Of a stretch of DNA of 64,000 nucleotides, positions 26,301 to 33,000 are shown one piece after another (within the stretch, counting starts at the first letter, position 1; each line of letters begins with the position of its first letter). The translations under genes were made by a program, and so were the position numbers. A model generated the notes under the pieces. That model was not told the DNA's origin, did no database searches, and worked only from the letters and a program-made list of their open reading frames with translations. This DNA is from Podarcis raffonei. Its lineage: Eukaryota; Chordata; Lepidosauria; Squamata; Lacertidae. The DNA lies in NCBI RefSeq assembly GCF_027172205.1, contig NC_070614.1:50904001-50968000 (forward strand), given 5' to 3'.

Positions 26301-28949
26301 CAAGGGTGAGAGGCAAAATTTCAAGGAACTGCAAGAGAGTGCATGAGTCTCCTCTTCTCTTGAGGTGGCCAAAGTCTTGGAGCCTCAGCTTCAGGATCTG
26401 TCCTTCCAGTGAGCACTCAGGGCTGATTTCCTTAAGAATGGAGAAGTTTGATCTTTTTGCAGTCCATGGGACTCTCAAGAGTCTCCTCCAGCACCAGAAT
26501 TCAAAAGCATCCATTCTTCGGTGATCAGCCTTCTTTATGGTCCAGCTCTCACTTCCATACATCACTACTGGGAAAACCATGGCTTTAACTATACGGACCT
26601 TTGTTGGCAAGGTGATGTCGCTGATTTTTAGGATGCTGTCTAGATTTGTCATTGCTTTTCTCCCAAGAAGAAGGCGTCTTTTAATTTCGTGACTGCTGTC
26701 ACCATCTGCAGTGATCAAAACGTATAGTAGATTCTGCCAAAGACATCATTTTGCCCTCTGAAGAAATGGGGCCACAATCAGACCAGGCTGACTAAAACAC
26801 ACCCACAACCGGTCTCTGTGGCGCATGACAAATTCCCACACCGATTCATTTATCATTGGGCTTCCCACCTGCTCTCTCCTGGACTCCACCTGTTTTCTCC
26901 CACCTCCTTGACGCTGCCATTTTTTCTCCCGCGCGACAGTTTGATTTCGCCGCCTGGATGCCCAACACGCCGGCCACCTTGCGCCAGCCCCCGCCCAAGG
27001 TGAAGGGCTCTGCGAGTTTGGAGAGCATCTTGGCCACGCTTCCCGAAGTCAACTCCTCCTGCGCTCTGCTGACGCTGCTCTCCATCGTGAGCTACGAGCC
27101 GGGCGACCTGGTGAGTGTGCTGGGGGCAGAGCGAAGGGAAAGGAGACACAGGGAGCGACGGAGATAAAATGCAGTGATTAAATGGTTTTTAATCAGGGAA
27201 TCAGGGAGTCTGCAAAGCTAAATTAGACGGCCGGCGTAGATAAACAGTGTTCGAATGGGGCTTCCATGCTAGGGCTAACACATGGGTAGGCAAACTAAGG
27301 CCCGGGGGCTGGATCCAGCCCAATCACCTTCTAAATCCTGCCAGCGGACGGTCCAGGAATCAGCGTGTTTTCACATGAATAGAATGTGTCCTTTTATTTA
27401 AAATGCATCTCTGGGTTATTTTCTATTCATGACAAACTTAATAGTGCAAACGCATTGGCATTTGGCAATAACAGAAGTTCCTTTAGAAACACAATTTACA
27501 AAGGCTCATAATCTAGTCCCTAGAAACTTGCTGAAATAATAAGAGATGTAAATATATGATGCAAACTACTAACAATTATAAATAGCAGAATGTAAAAGGT
27601 AAAGGGACCCTTGACCATTAGGTCCAGTCGTGGCCGACTCTGGGGTTGCGGCGTTCATCTTGCTTTATTGGCCGAGGGAGCCAGCGTACAGCTGGTCATG
27701 TGGCCAGCATGACTAAGCCACTTCTGGCGAACCAGAGCAGCGCACAGAAATGCCGTTTACCTTCCCGCTGGAGTGGTACCTATTTATCTACTTGCACTTT
27801 GACGCGCTTTGGAACTGCTAGGTTGGCAGGAGCAGGGACCGAGCAACGGGAGCTCACCCCGTCGCGGGGATACAAACCGCCGACCTTCTGATCGGCAAGT
27901 CCTAGGCTCTGTGGTTTAACCCACAGCACCACCCATGTCTCTTTTAGCAGAATGTAGGCATCCTATCTATAGAAATGAGCAAACCAGTGATATTTTAGGG
28001 AGCAGGCTAGCAGGCGGGGCCCATGACTTACATCATAAGAGCCTCCACAACACAAAACACTGTTGCTGTAAAGGTAAAGGGACCCCTGACCATTAGGTCC
28101 AGTCGCAGACAACTGGGGTTGCGGCGCTCATCTCGCTTTACTGGCCGAGGGAGCTGGCGTACAGCTTCTGGGTCATGTGGCCAGCATGACTAAGCCGCTT
28201 CTGGCGAACCAGAGCAGCGCACAGAAACGCTGTTTCTGTATGTAGGTTTTATTTCATTTGTTTTTTATCTTATATTTTGAAAATGTACATCCAGTTTTTC
28301 TTCCTTTAATTTTTGGGGGGGACCCCCAAGAGAGTGCGGCCCTAAACTATAGCTTGTTTAGCTTATACGTAAACCCGGCACTGAGGGGGTGGCATATAGA
28401 GATAAAGGGGGATGACCGAAGGCCCGTTCACATGGTGGACTGAACACAGGTCAGCTGTCTCTACGCATGTTTGGGCGCCCATTTGTTGAATGTAATATGT
28501 GAACACCTCTTGAGAGGAGCAGGGTGACACAAACAGAGCAGGTTGCGGCCACATGCCTATCTTTGCTTCAGCCTGTGCCAATATGTGGCCCTGGGCAGGC
28601 TAACTTTGGGCCAATGTGGCCCTTGACTAGAAAAAAAAGGTTGCCTTCCTTTTTCCTTTTTCCTTTTGGACCAGTGCGGTCAATACTGTGTTAGCTGAGC
28701 CAGGGGTCCAGGTAAGGCCTGCCTATTGTGTTCCTGGTAATGTGTACTCCACAATTTTCTTTCTCTCAGAGACCCCTGGGCTACTACCCTGAGGAACACT
28801 TCACAGAGGAAGCACCGAGGAAGCTAATTGCCGCCTTCCAGGAACGCCTGGCCGAGATCTCGAAGGAAATTGAGGCCAGGAACAAGACCCTACCCATCGG
28901 GTACCTCTACATGAATCCAGCCGAAGCCCAGAACAGCGTCTCCATATAA
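1..28949 (+). CDS. ALOXE3: Gene A: ALOXE3-like lipoxygenase (5' end outside window)
   Basis: Lipoxygenase gene, exons 2 (partial) to 14: 1-63, 1595-1679, 2604-2726, 8444-8547, 11286-11458, 14461-14604, 16380-16583, 19979-20065, 22761-22930, 24262-24383, 26099-26199, 26940-27110, 28770-28949. All have AG/GT borders and keep phase, giving about 575 codons. Seen: end of the PLAT domain (exon 2), the [11 protein letters not shown] iron motif (exon 8), HAAVNSGQ (exon 12) and a C-terminal Ile, so iron ligands are intact. The stereocontrol residue in exon 9 (INTLAR) is Ala. Exon 8 ([13 protein letters not shown]), exon 10 (start GRDG) and exon 11 (EAFLGR) resemble human ALOXE3 more than ALOX12B. In mammals ALOXE3 is a hydroperoxide isomerase that turns the ALOX12B product into epoxyalcohols in epidermis. 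The mammalian insertion in exon 4 is absent. Ortholog name rests on remembered family sequences and gene order. Confidence 0.88.
212..554 (-). mobile_element. Sauria-type tRNA-derived SINE
   Basis: Full-length, reversed, with 13-bp target duplications AACCAGAACTATA at 199-211 and 555-567. Has the tRNA-like head (GGTTCGAATCC box B) and the pyrimidine-rich tail. Confidence 0.85.
555..1098. other. Gene A intron 2, unassigned
   Basis: Moderately A/T-rich sequence with no exon, repeat or structured element that I recognise. Confidence 0.5.
1099..1455 (+). mobile_element. Sauria-type SINE
   Basis: Full-length with target duplication TACAGCATGT (1089-1098, 1456-1465). Ends in the ACCTTT-type tail. 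Confidence 0.85.
1595..1679 (+). CDS. ALOXE3: Gene A exon 3
   Basis: 85 nt between ccag and gtcagt. Encodes [20 protein letters not shown] and on to QESY, the linker between PLAT and catalytic domains. Same length and phase as exon 3 of gene B. Confidence 0.9.
1680..2101. other. Gene A intron 3, unassigned
   Basis: No recognisable feature before the L1 fragment. Confidence 0.45.
2117..2521 (-). mobile_element. L1 LINE 3' fragment
   Basis: 5'-truncated L1, reversed, with a poly-T start and 15-bp duplications CCATAGCTGACTTCT (2102-2116, 2522-2536). The minus strand reads the L1 ORF2 C-terminus ([30 protein letters not shown]). Confidence 0.8.
2604..2726 (+). CDS. ALOXE3: Gene A exon 4
   Basis: 123 nt, the usual length in ALOX15-type genes. 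Begins [20 protein letters not shown], ends in MRTVKS, donor gtgagt. The roughly 40-residue insertion found here in mammalian ALOXE3 is missing. Confidence 0.9.
2878..3170 (+). repeat. Diverged tandem duplication with AAGATGGCGGAC motifs
   Basis: Two units of about 162 bp, starting near 2878 and 3040, align along most of their length (shared AAGATGGCGGAC, ATTTTTTGG/CTTTTTGCC, GGTTCAG, CGAGATAT-like words). The motif resembles a YY1 site. Repeat family not recognised. Confidence 0.5.
3467..3600 (+). mobile_element. L2-like LINE 3' tail nested in family A element
   Basis: The 3' end (GCCGCCCTGAGCCC...GGCGGGATATAAATAAAATT) followed by (ATT)n, splitting sequence that is continuous in the family A copy at 8777. 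Confidence 0.75.
3834..3858 (+). repeat. (AATC)n microsatellite
   Basis: About six AATC repeats inside the family A element; a shorter version sits at the same place in the copy near 9117. Confidence 0.7.
4045..4270. mobile_element. Tigger-like MITE, family B
   Basis: About 226-bp TA-flanked element with ends like AGTGGTACCTCAGGTTA and the complement CGAGGTACCACTG; nested in family A. Confidence 0.7.
4926..7366 (-). mobile_element. Sauria-type SINE split by an L1-derived element
   Basis: SINE parts 4926-5250 and 7325-7366. Flanked by CCTAGGACCTG(G/T)GGAGAG, the duplicated target in the outer SINE. Confidence 0.8.
5251..7324 (-). mobile_element. Half-L1 (HAL1-like) element with a 213-codon ORF
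   Basis: 2,074-bp reversed element with poly(A) at 5251 and 19-bp duplications (GTCCTAGGCTCTGTGGTTT, 5232-5250 and 7325-7343). The CpG-rich right end looks like an L1 5' UTR. The only sizable ORF is 6492-5851, 213 codons, acidic and charged, starting [20 protein letters not shown] with a probable N-terminal coiled coil. No endonuclease or reverse transcriptase. I do not see an L1 ORF1 RNA-binding core, so the ORF's kinship to ORF1 is a guess from position. Similar to the element at 33001. Confidence 0.65.
7412..7805 (-). mobile_element. L2-like LINE 3' fragment
   Basis: Reversed, with (AAT)n tail at the left. The minus strand reads the RT C-terminus ([40 protein letters not shown]). Confidence 0.8.
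8122..8172. mobile_element. Family B MITE, terminal fragment
   Basis: One end only (CAGTGGTACCTCAGGTTAAG), then unrelated sequence. 7881-8121 and 8173-8443 hold nothing I recognise. Confidence 0.6.
8444..8547 (+). CDS. ALOXE3: Gene A exon 5
   Basis: 104 nt, start of the catalytic domain: [20 protein letters not shown] then [12 protein letters not shown]. Acceptor gtcag, donor gtgggt. Confidence 0.92.
8711..9972 (-). mobile_element. mariner-type transposon remnant with nested insert
   Basis: TA-flanked; inverted ends CAAGGTGTGACCGGAAAGTT and its near complement. The minus strand at 9787-9479 reads a mariner transposase C-terminus ([20 protein letters not shown]). About 570 bp without the nested element, so internally deleted. 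Confidence 0.8.
8777..9463. mobile_element. Tigger-like element, family A, nested in mariner
   Basis: TA-flanked, ends CAGTGGTACGTCGG and CCAAGGTACCAGTG, 687 bp, same interior as 3384-4385 but without its nested inserts. Confidence 0.75.
9975..10465 (-). mobile_element. Bov-B LINE 3' fragment
   Basis: Reversed, (GTT)n tail at the left. The minus strand reads [20 protein letters not shown] and [16 protein letters not shown], the Bov-B RT C-terminus. CCTTGTACGT occurs on both sides, placing the insertion at the mariner end. Confidence 0.85.
10475..10761. other. Gene A intron 5, unassigned
   Basis: No recognisable feature. Confidence 0.4.
10762..11216 (-). mobile_element. L2-like LINE 3' fragment
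   Basis: Reversed with (AAT)n at the left and the RT C-terminal region ([16 protein letters not shown]-type words on the other strand's complement). Ends about 70 bp before exon 6. Confidence 0.7.
11286..11458 (+). CDS. ALOXE3: Gene A exon 6
   Basis: 173 nt. Contains the conserved block [20 protein letters not shown] and NFPVTPEMV. Acceptor ctcag, donor gtaaac. Confidence 0.94.
11633..12040 (+). mobile_element. tRNA-Lys-type SINE split by an L2 fragment
   Basis: AGCTCATTTGGTAGAG at the left and CTCTTAATCTCCGGGTCACG with GGTTCAAG at the right form one tRNA-like head, separated by an (AAT)n-tailed reversed L2 fragment (about 11656-11990). A related SINE lies at 23878. Confidence 0.55.
12045..12600 (+). 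mobile_element. L1 LINE 3' fragment
   Basis: Forward strand reads [40 protein letters not shown]1 ORF2 C-terminus, then 3' UTR and an A/T-rich end. Confidence 0.75.
12602..12768. mobile_element. MITE, family C
   Basis: Palindromic element with ends like CTGTATTTTTTCGTGTATAA and its complement; same type as 17157, 37716 and 38819. Confidence 0.55.
12920..14400 (-). mobile_element. Solo LTR with a hugely expanded U3 repeat
   Basis: Reversed solo LTR of the family also found at 24413 and 46629. In its own direction: U3 with 40-bp repeats, TATA-type TATATAAAG, AATAAAG signal, R/U5. The sister copies are 335 bp; this one is about 1.48 kb because the U3 repeat has grown. No internal genes. ERV or Gypsy not decided. 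Target duplication not clear here. Confidence 0.8.
13151..14390 (-). repeat. 40-bp minisatellite, about 31 units, with CCAAT boxes
   Basis: Exact 40-bp period without indels. Each unit carries CAATCAG then CTGCTGCATTCTGAATCC and TATTGTTCTAGGA. I count 20 units with CCAAT and 11 with TCAAT. Sister LTRs hold two or three units. Confidence 0.95.
14461..14604 (+). CDS. ALOXE3: Gene A exon 7
   Basis: 144 nt, [20 protein letters not shown] then [21 protein letters not shown]. It begins about 60 bp after the end of the expanded LTR minisatellite but keeps its own pyrimidine-rich acceptor. Confidence 0.95.
14605..15013. other. Gene A intron 7, unassigned
   Basis: G/C-rich in part; no recognisable feature before the (AAT)n run. 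Confidence 0.4.
15056..15289. mobile_element. Tigger-like MITE, family B
   Basis: 234 bp, TA-flanked, ends CAGTGGTACCTCAGG and CCTGAGGTACCACTG. Sits inside the (AAT)n tail of the L2 element to its right. Confidence 0.8.
15292..16150 (-). mobile_element. L2-like LINE, longest fragment in the window
   Basis: Minus strand covers the RT region: [69 protein letters not shown]. Contains frameshifts. A CR1-type tail scrap follows at 16211-16265. Confidence 0.8.
16380..16583 (+). CDS. ALOXE3: Gene A exon 8 (iron site)
   Basis: 204 nt. Carries [29 protein letters not shown] and [11 protein letters not shown]; the last two His are the family's iron ligands. Donor gtaagg. Confidence 0.96.
16773..17001 (+). 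mobile_element. Solo LTR (229 bp) nested in MITE
   Basis: TGTTATGTACTGA start, AACA end, 5-bp duplication GAAAT (16768-16772, 17002-17006), TATATAAG box. The first 13 bases match the family at 24413, so probably a related LTR. No internal region. Confidence 0.8.
17157..17415. mobile_element. MITE, family C
   Basis: TA duplicated; ends CCGTATTTTTCGCTCTATAA and its near complement; strongly palindromic. Confidence 0.75.
17513..17969 (-). mobile_element. Sauria-type SINE with nested palindromic MITE
   Basis: Reversed SINE, split near 17590-17684 by family D MITE (CATAGCTGTCAAC ends). Confidence 0.75.
17590..17684. mobile_element. Short palindromic hAT-type MITE, family D
   Basis: Ends CATAGCTGTCAACTTTTC and its complement; close to a perfect hairpin of about 95 bp; flanks CTATAG on both sides. 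Confidence 0.7.
18746..19230 (+). mobile_element. CR1 LINE 3' fragment
   Basis: Words GGAGCTGGATATGTTTAGCC, AGCAGAGGCCAGATGGCTGT and the tail TTGGACTAGATGAC...AACTCTATGATTCT typical of CR1. Confidence 0.8.
19336..19887 (+). mobile_element. L2-like LINE 3' fragment
   Basis: RT C-terminus ([40 protein letters not shown]), 3' UTR and (ATT)n tail. Ends about 90 bp before exon 9. Confidence 0.8.
19979..20065 (+). CDS. ALOXE3: Gene A exon 9 (Ala at stereocontrol site)
   Basis: 87 nt: [20 protein letters not shown] then IQPGGVFDQ. Residue 16 of the exon, which fixes S versus R oxygenation in this family, is Ala, as in ALOXE3 and S-lipoxygenases. Confidence 0.95.
20066..20504. other. Gene A intron 9, first part, unassigned
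   Basis: No recognisable feature. Confidence 0.4.
20505..21010 (+). mobile_element. Old long LTR-like repeat, copy 3, with MITE fragment
   Basis: Diverged relative of 17440-18560 (GGGTAGGTCTGTGACAGTGG, GTTGTAGACCGCC, GGGGTCGGGCAATTTC). A family A MITE fragment lies at about 20662-20752. Confidence 0.4.
21016..21442. mobile_element. hAT-like non-autonomous repeat
   Basis: Ends CAGTGCCAGATTTACG and AAATCCGGCCCTG are roughly inverse; interior shared, reversed, with 27960-28382. No 8-bp duplication found. Confidence 0.45.
21701..22018 (-). mobile_element. Sauria-type SINE
   Basis: Reversed, with a short deletion near its tail end. 22019-22224 holds nothing recognised. Confidence 0.8.
22239..22708 (-). 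mobile_element. L1 LINE 3' fragment
   Basis: 14-bp duplications GGGAATCTGCCTTT (22225-22238, 22709-22722). The minus strand reads [32 protein letters not shown] of L1 ORF2. Ends about 50 bp before exon 10. Confidence 0.8.
22761..22930 (+). CDS. ALOXE3: Gene A exon 10
   Basis: 170 nt. [16 protein letters not shown], then [20 protein letters not shown] and [16 protein letters not shown]. Donor gtgagc, followed about 45 bp later by a sense L2 fragment. Confidence 0.95.
22975..23347 (+). mobile_element. L2-like LINE 3' fragment just after exon 10
   Basis: Begins about 45 bp after the exon 10 donor. Reads [20 protein letters not shown]-type RT C-terminus, 3' UTR, (ATT)n. Confidence 0.8.
23348..23870. 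other. Gene A intron 10, unassigned
   Basis: A/T-rich with a C-run at about 23624; no recognisable element. Confidence 0.4.
23872..24010 (+). mobile_element. tRNA-Lys-like SINE with CR1-type tail
   Basis: Head AGCTCAGTAAG...CTTAAGCTCAAGGTTGTGG with GGTTCGAGCCCC box B, then GGGTTGGACTAGATGACC...AACTCTAC, a CR1-like 3' end. Similar design to turtle tRNA-Lys SINEs. Confidence 0.65.
24262..24383 (+). CDS. ALOXE3: Gene A exon 11
   Basis: 122 nt. [35 protein letters not shown]. Donor gtaccc is a weak match to consensus. Confidence 0.93.
24413..24747 (-). mobile_element. Solo LTR, 335 bp
   Basis: Reversed; 5-bp duplication TAGTT (24408-24412, 24748-24752). U3 with two to three CCAAT-bearing repeats, TATA-type box, AATAAAG. 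Nested in the long LTR-like repeat copy 2. Confidence 0.85.
24753..25927 (-). mobile_element. Long LTR-like repeat, copy 2
   Basis: Reversed relative of 17440-18560, with TATATAAGGGCTTGCG and AATAAAGGGACC in its own direction, consistent with LTR promoter and poly(A) signals. Split by a SINE (25177-25526). Right end probably TGTTATGAG (25927); left border uncertain. Confidence 0.5.
25177..25526 (-). mobile_element. Sauria-type SINE
   Basis: Full-length, reversed, inside the long LTR-like repeat. Confidence 0.85.
26099..26199 (+). CDS. ALOXE3: Gene A exon 12 (iron site)
   Basis: 101 nt. [20 protein letters not shown] then [12 protein letters not shown]; His and Asn of HAAVN are iron ligands. 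Donor gtatgt. Confidence 0.95.
26320..26718 (-). mobile_element. Bov-B LINE fragment
   Basis: The minus strand reads [16 protein letters not shown]-type and [22 protein letters not shown] thumb region. The usual 3' end is missing. Confidence 0.85.
26940..27110 (+). CDS. ALOXE3: Gene A exon 13
   Basis: 171 nt. [20 protein letters not shown], then [14 protein letters not shown] and YEPGDL. Acceptor gacag, donor gtgagt. Confidence 0.94.
27285..27420. mobile_element. hAT-type repeat fragment, family E
   Basis: CATGGGTAGGCAAACTAAGG end and ATTTAAAATGCATCTCTGGG interior, as at 36795, 45497 and 52955. Confidence 0.6.
27595..27945 (-). mobile_element. Sauria-type SINE
   Basis: Full-length; duplications AGCAGAATGTA (27584-27594, 27946-27956). 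Confidence 0.88.
27960..28382. mobile_element. hAT-like repeat with nested partial SINE
   Basis: Reversed relative of 21016-21442 (AAACTATAGCTTGTTTAGCT, ACGTAAACCCGGCACTG end). A truncated reversed Sauria SINE lies at about 28070-28228. Confidence 0.45.
28770..28949 (+). CDS. ALOXE3: Gene A exon 14 with stop
   Basis: 180 nt: [33 protein letters not shown], ending NSVSI and TAA. The terminal Ile is the fifth iron ligand. Confidence 0.95.
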   Translation, partial: RPLGYYPEEHFTEEAPRKLIAAFQERLAEISKEIEARNKTLPIGYLYMNPAEAQNSVSI

Positions 28950-29167
28950 CCTCCATCTCTCACGCACCTTTCGCAAGCCGGAAAAGGGCTTCCCTCACGA
29001 CTGCTGACTTGGAAGGCCGGAGCAGGAAGCCAGATGCCTGCAGTCTGAATATATTTTCATTTAAAAAAAAGACTCAAGAGCTGCTTAATTTGCAATCTGC
29101 GGATTTCACGAAAGGGGGTGGTTGTTGAGCTGCAGGGGTGCAGTTCAGGTGACAAAGCAGTTTAGGT

Positions 29168-29291
29168 CAGGCACCCCCAAACTCGGCCCTCCAGCTGTTT
29201 TGGGACTACAACTCCCATCATCCCTAGCTAACAGGACCAGTGGTCAGGGATGATGGGAGTTGTAGTCCCGAAACAGCTGGAGGGGTGTCTG
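29168..29291. mobile_element. Palindromic hAT-type MITE, 124 bp
   Basis: 8-bp duplication GTTTAGGT (29160-29167, 29292-29299); arms CCTCCAGCTGTTTTGGGACT and complement. Lies in the 3' flank of gene A. Confidence 0.8.
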
Positions 29292-29789
29292 GTTTAGGTG
29301 ATATCAGTGAAAGCTTTTTGCCACGAAATTACAGGCCACGAAATCTGCGCTTTTTGATTCCTGGAAGCCGAGCCCAGGTTGGTTCTGAACATTTACTTCC
29401 ATCGCTGCTCAAACCTTTCCCAGTTTTGTTTCATGAGGACTAGGCACTTTTCCTTTTTAGGCAAATGTAAAAGTCTCCTGGGTAGGCACAACATTCCGCA
29501 CGGCACAGAGAAGAATGGAGTAACATCTAAAATCTCTGCCCCTTCCTGCAACCTTCACATTTTGGCATGCTTTTATTCCTCTTTAGGGTGGGCTTAATTC
29601 CTTGGTGTCCTTTAAAAAATTTTGACATGTCTTCTTACAGAGAGGGGGGGAGAGTCAGGGGGAGAAACTGATGGAAAACTTTAAAAAATATTCTAGTGTT
29701 ATAAAGTTTTCATTTCGATTTATCTGTTTCCGCTCCTTCATCTGCTTGTTTTGCCTGCAGGATGCACAGTACTAACGTGGCTTCGTGCT

Positions 29790-29795
29790 AATAAA
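29790..29795 (+). promoter_or_regulatory. Candidate poly(A) signal of gene A
   Basis: AATAAA about 840 bp after the gene A stop, with no earlier AATAAA noticed. Position only; transcript end not known. Confidence 0.3.
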
Positions 29796-29899
29796 TGTGT
29801 CAAGATGCTAATGTGCCTTTTGGAATGGTGGCTATAAAACAAGTTTCCCACAATAAGGAAGGATGCCCAAATCCTTCTCTGCTGTCTCTCCTTGACCTT

Positions 29900-30350
29900 G
29901 CACCAGAGATTTCCATCATCATCAACCTTTATTACGGTCCAGAGACCCAACAAATCGTTACAAAGCAATACACAATTCATACAGCCCACCTGCAGGTTAA
30001 ACAAGCATTTCGTTCAGAATATAAGGATCATTGGTTCTTGCAACCACCGATAAAAACTTCGCCACTGCTAATGTTCTAGCGTTTGTCTGGTCTTCCAATA
30101 GGAACCTGACATAGTGAGCCTCTGATTTTCCCGGGAAAGGTACCAGCAAGGGTAATATCAGTTCAGCCCTGGCTTGCTCATATTTTGCACAGGTTTCCTC
30201 TGTAGGCAGCCTGAGACGGGACCTAGGGGGGCTGGGCTTCTCCAAAACATCAGGGCTATAGAGGAAAAATTTTATTTTGTTTGCATTTTGATGAGAAACC
30301 ACCTCATCCAAACTTCTCGAGCCAGTACGCCAAACCGAGACACATTTAGC
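29900..30350 (-). mobile_element. LINE 3' end of unrecognised clade
   Basis: Minus-strand ORF 30404-29997 (135 codons) ends AVAKFLSVVARTNDPYILNE; the same style of sequence ([14 protein letters not shown]) occurs forward at 43780-43945. Looks like a non-LTR C-terminus; clade not identified. Confidence 0.4.
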
Positions 30351-30498
30351 CTTTGAAATTTGCACCTCTCCACATTTTGCAAGGCAGTTTTCCAGCAAGT
30401 ACAAAAATGTTTATTTTAGGGGGGAGAGTAGATCTCTCTGAAAAAAGCATGCAAAAGTGTGTTACGTTGGAGGGAATAGCTTTGCAGAAATATGTATA

Positions 30499-30737
30499 CA
30501 GTCGTACCTCGGAATCCGTTCCGGAAGTCAAATCAACTTCGAAAACGTTCAGAAACCAAAGCACAGCTTCTGATTGGCTGCAGGAAGGTCCTGCAGCCAA
30601 TCGGAAGCCGCAGAAACCCTGTCGGACGTTCAGCTTCCAAAATAACTTTTGCAAACCAGAATACTTGCTTCTGGGTTTGCGGCATTCGGAGCCAAAACGT
30701 TTGAGAACTAAGCTGTTTGAAAACCAAGGTACGGCCG
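30499..30737. mobile_element. Tigger-like MITE, family A variant
   Basis: TA-flanked, ends CAGTCGTACCTCGG and CCAAGGTACGGCCG, with an inner palindrome around TTGGCTGCAGG...CCTGCAGCCAAT. Confidence 0.65.
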
Positions 30738-31029
30738 TATTAGTTTTTTTAAAAAATGCATTTATTAGGAGAAATTAACACTAAGATGCCGGCAAATTTT
30801 CATGAGAATTAAAAAAAAACGATCAAATTGCTTCAGAACTGAAATTAAGATTGAGGAATTGAGAGACCTGACATTGACAGATTAACAGCCATCCCAAAAT
30901 CACCCTGGCGGTCGTAAACTAAGAAGCTGAATTTGTTCCAGGTCCTTGTTGGTTGGAAAAGGAGGAATACAAAAGGTCCTTTTGGCTGATCAGGAAATGA
31001 AAATCAGGGGAGGCAAAAGGGAGGGATTT

Positions 31030-31170
31030 CTGCACACAACTGGCCATCAGGTGATGGAATCCACTGCCTACAAGGACGCGATGGGCAGTAGCCTCGATGG
31101 ATTTAACTAAGAATTTGGTAAATCCAGGGAGAATTAGCCTATCCTATACATGGTTGTCCAGTTATACTGG
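31030..31170 (+). mobile_element. Old CR1-like fragment
   Basis: GGCAGTAGCCTCGATGGATT and neighbours resemble the tail region also seen at 60895-61040. Confidence 0.4.
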
Positions 31171-31311
31171 CCACACAGACCCTCCAGGTTGAGAGCAAGG
31201 GGCTAGAGTTTCCTGCATTACATGAGAAGCTCCCAGGATTGAATTCCCAGCATCTCCAGGTAGGTCTGGGAGAGACCCTGGCCTGAAAAAATCCTAGAAT
31301 TTTTTGCTGCC

Positions 31312-31775
31312 TGTTGTTGTTGTTTAGTCACTTAGTCGTGTCCGACTCTTCGTGGCCCCCTGGACCAGAGCACGCCAGGCACTCCTGTCTTCCACTGCCT
31401 CCCGCAGTTTGGTCAAACTCATGCTGGTAGCTTCCAGAACACTGTCCCACCATCTCGTCCTCCGTCGTCCCCTTCTCCTTGTGCCCTCCATCTTTCCCAA
31501 CATCAGGGTCTTTTCCAGGGAGTCTTCTCTTCTCATGAGGTGGCCAAAGTCTTGGAGCCTCAGCTTCAGGATCTGTCCTTCCAGTGAGCACTCAGGGCTG
31601 ATTTCCTTCAGAATGGAGAGGTTTGATCTTCTTGCAGTCCATGGGACTCTCAGGAGTCTCCTCCAGCACCAGAATTCAAAAGCATCCATTCATCGGCGAT
31701 CAGCCTTCTTTATGGTCCAGCTCTCACTTCCATACATCACTACTGGGAAAACCAGAGCTTTAGCTATACGGACCT
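31312..31775 (-). mobile_element. Bov-B LINE 3' fragment
   Basis: (GTT)n tail, then minus strand [20 protein letters not shown] and [20 protein letters not shown]. Confidence 0.88.
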
Positions 31776-31779
31776 GTTA

Positions 31780-32036
31780 GTGTAGGCAATACTGAGCCAG
31801 GTGGACCAGGGGTCTAGCCAGTGTAAAGCAGTTTCCTATGGTTTTAGGTCATCTTCTTGAGGAAGAACCACAGCTCAGAGGTGCAACATCTCCTATACCT
31901 TCAGAAATGTTCCAGGTTCAAATTCCCAGCATCTCCAGGCACAGAGACTCCCAGTCTGAGGGACTGAAGACGTCCTGGCTGTCAGTGCAGACATTGCTGA
32001 TCGGAATGGACAAATAAATAGTCCCTCTCAAAGAAG
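31780..32036. other. Intergenic, unassigned
   Basis: No recognisable feature. Confidence 0.4.
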
Positions 32037-32041
32037 GAATC

Positions 32042-32650
32042 TGTGATAGCCTGGGATTCGGACTCAGAGGCTGAACCTGAGGAATCCCAGCCTACAGAGG
32101 AGTCCCCGCCTCCAGAACCAGCTGAGCCGGGGCTGGGGCTTGAGCCTGAAGGGTCCTCACCTGTGCTGGATCCTCAGGTGCAGGCACAAGCTGAGTCTGC
32201 TCTGGCTCCTGAGATGATGGAGGACCCATTGCCTGCAGGTGCTCCACTCTCAGCCCCATCAGGGGAAGCTGAGGTTGCCTCTGGGTCCAGTAACCCTCCA
32301 GCCTCTCCTGAGCTGCAGAGGCTCAGGGCAGAGAGGCGGAGGGAACTAAGTTCCCGCAGGAGGAGTGCTCGCCTCCAGGTCAGGAGAGGCGAGTCACCTG
32401 TGGACCGGGACCGCCCTATGCCTCGGGGCAGATAAAAGCCAGCCAGCCCCAGTCCCAGGTTGCGGGAGTAACATTATTGGTAGCCTGTTCCTGCCAGCAC
32501 CCTGTCCTGCTCTTCTGCCAGAGTTCCTGACCTCACCCGACTCCCTGCCTTGGACCCAGCTTCAGCTTTGACGGACAGCCCCCACACCGCACCCTCAACC
32601 TCAGACTGGACTTGGACCTCGCCGCATGGTTAACCCTCGGGACCAGCACC
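32042..32650 (+). mobile_element. LTR-like repeat, 609 bp, with an open 130-codon stretch
   Basis: Starts TGTGATAGCC; GAATC flanks both ends (32037-32041, 32651-32655). ATAAAAGCC at about 32432 could be a TATA box. Its first part stays open to 32435 and is acidic and Pro/Glu-rich, ending with RRRELSSRRRSARLQ. Family not recognised; read as a fossil LTR-type copy. Confidence 0.45.
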
Positions 32651-32655
32651 GAATC

Positions 32656-32983
32656 TGAGGTCTCGCTCATTCTTCTCAACCATTCAGAACAGGAAAATGC
32701 ATAGAGTCAAAGCTCAGAGAGTACGAAGAGCAGGCCTGAAGTGTGGAAATCACCAAGAAACAGCCGCAACAACAGCCCTGCGGTGATCAAAACTCGCCCC
32801 CACCAGGCAAGACCATTCTTGTTGGAGAGGGGGAGCTTAATGGGATTGCTCAATGGGACTTCATCCACCCTCACCAAACTGGGGATTAATAATCTCCTAA
32901 ATGGTTTAGAAGTGCGTAGGCTTTACACACATCTTAGGAAGCCAATGGTTCCGATGACATATAATTAATGCAAATCCACAACT
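32656..32983. other. Intergenic, unassigned
   Basis: No recognisable feature. Confidence 0.4.
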
Positions 32984-33000
32984 TGCTCACACAACACATT

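Noticed and set aside
1-28949. Gene A as a pseudogene
   Set aside because: No stops or phase breaks in any of the visible exons, good splice borders and intact iron ligands.
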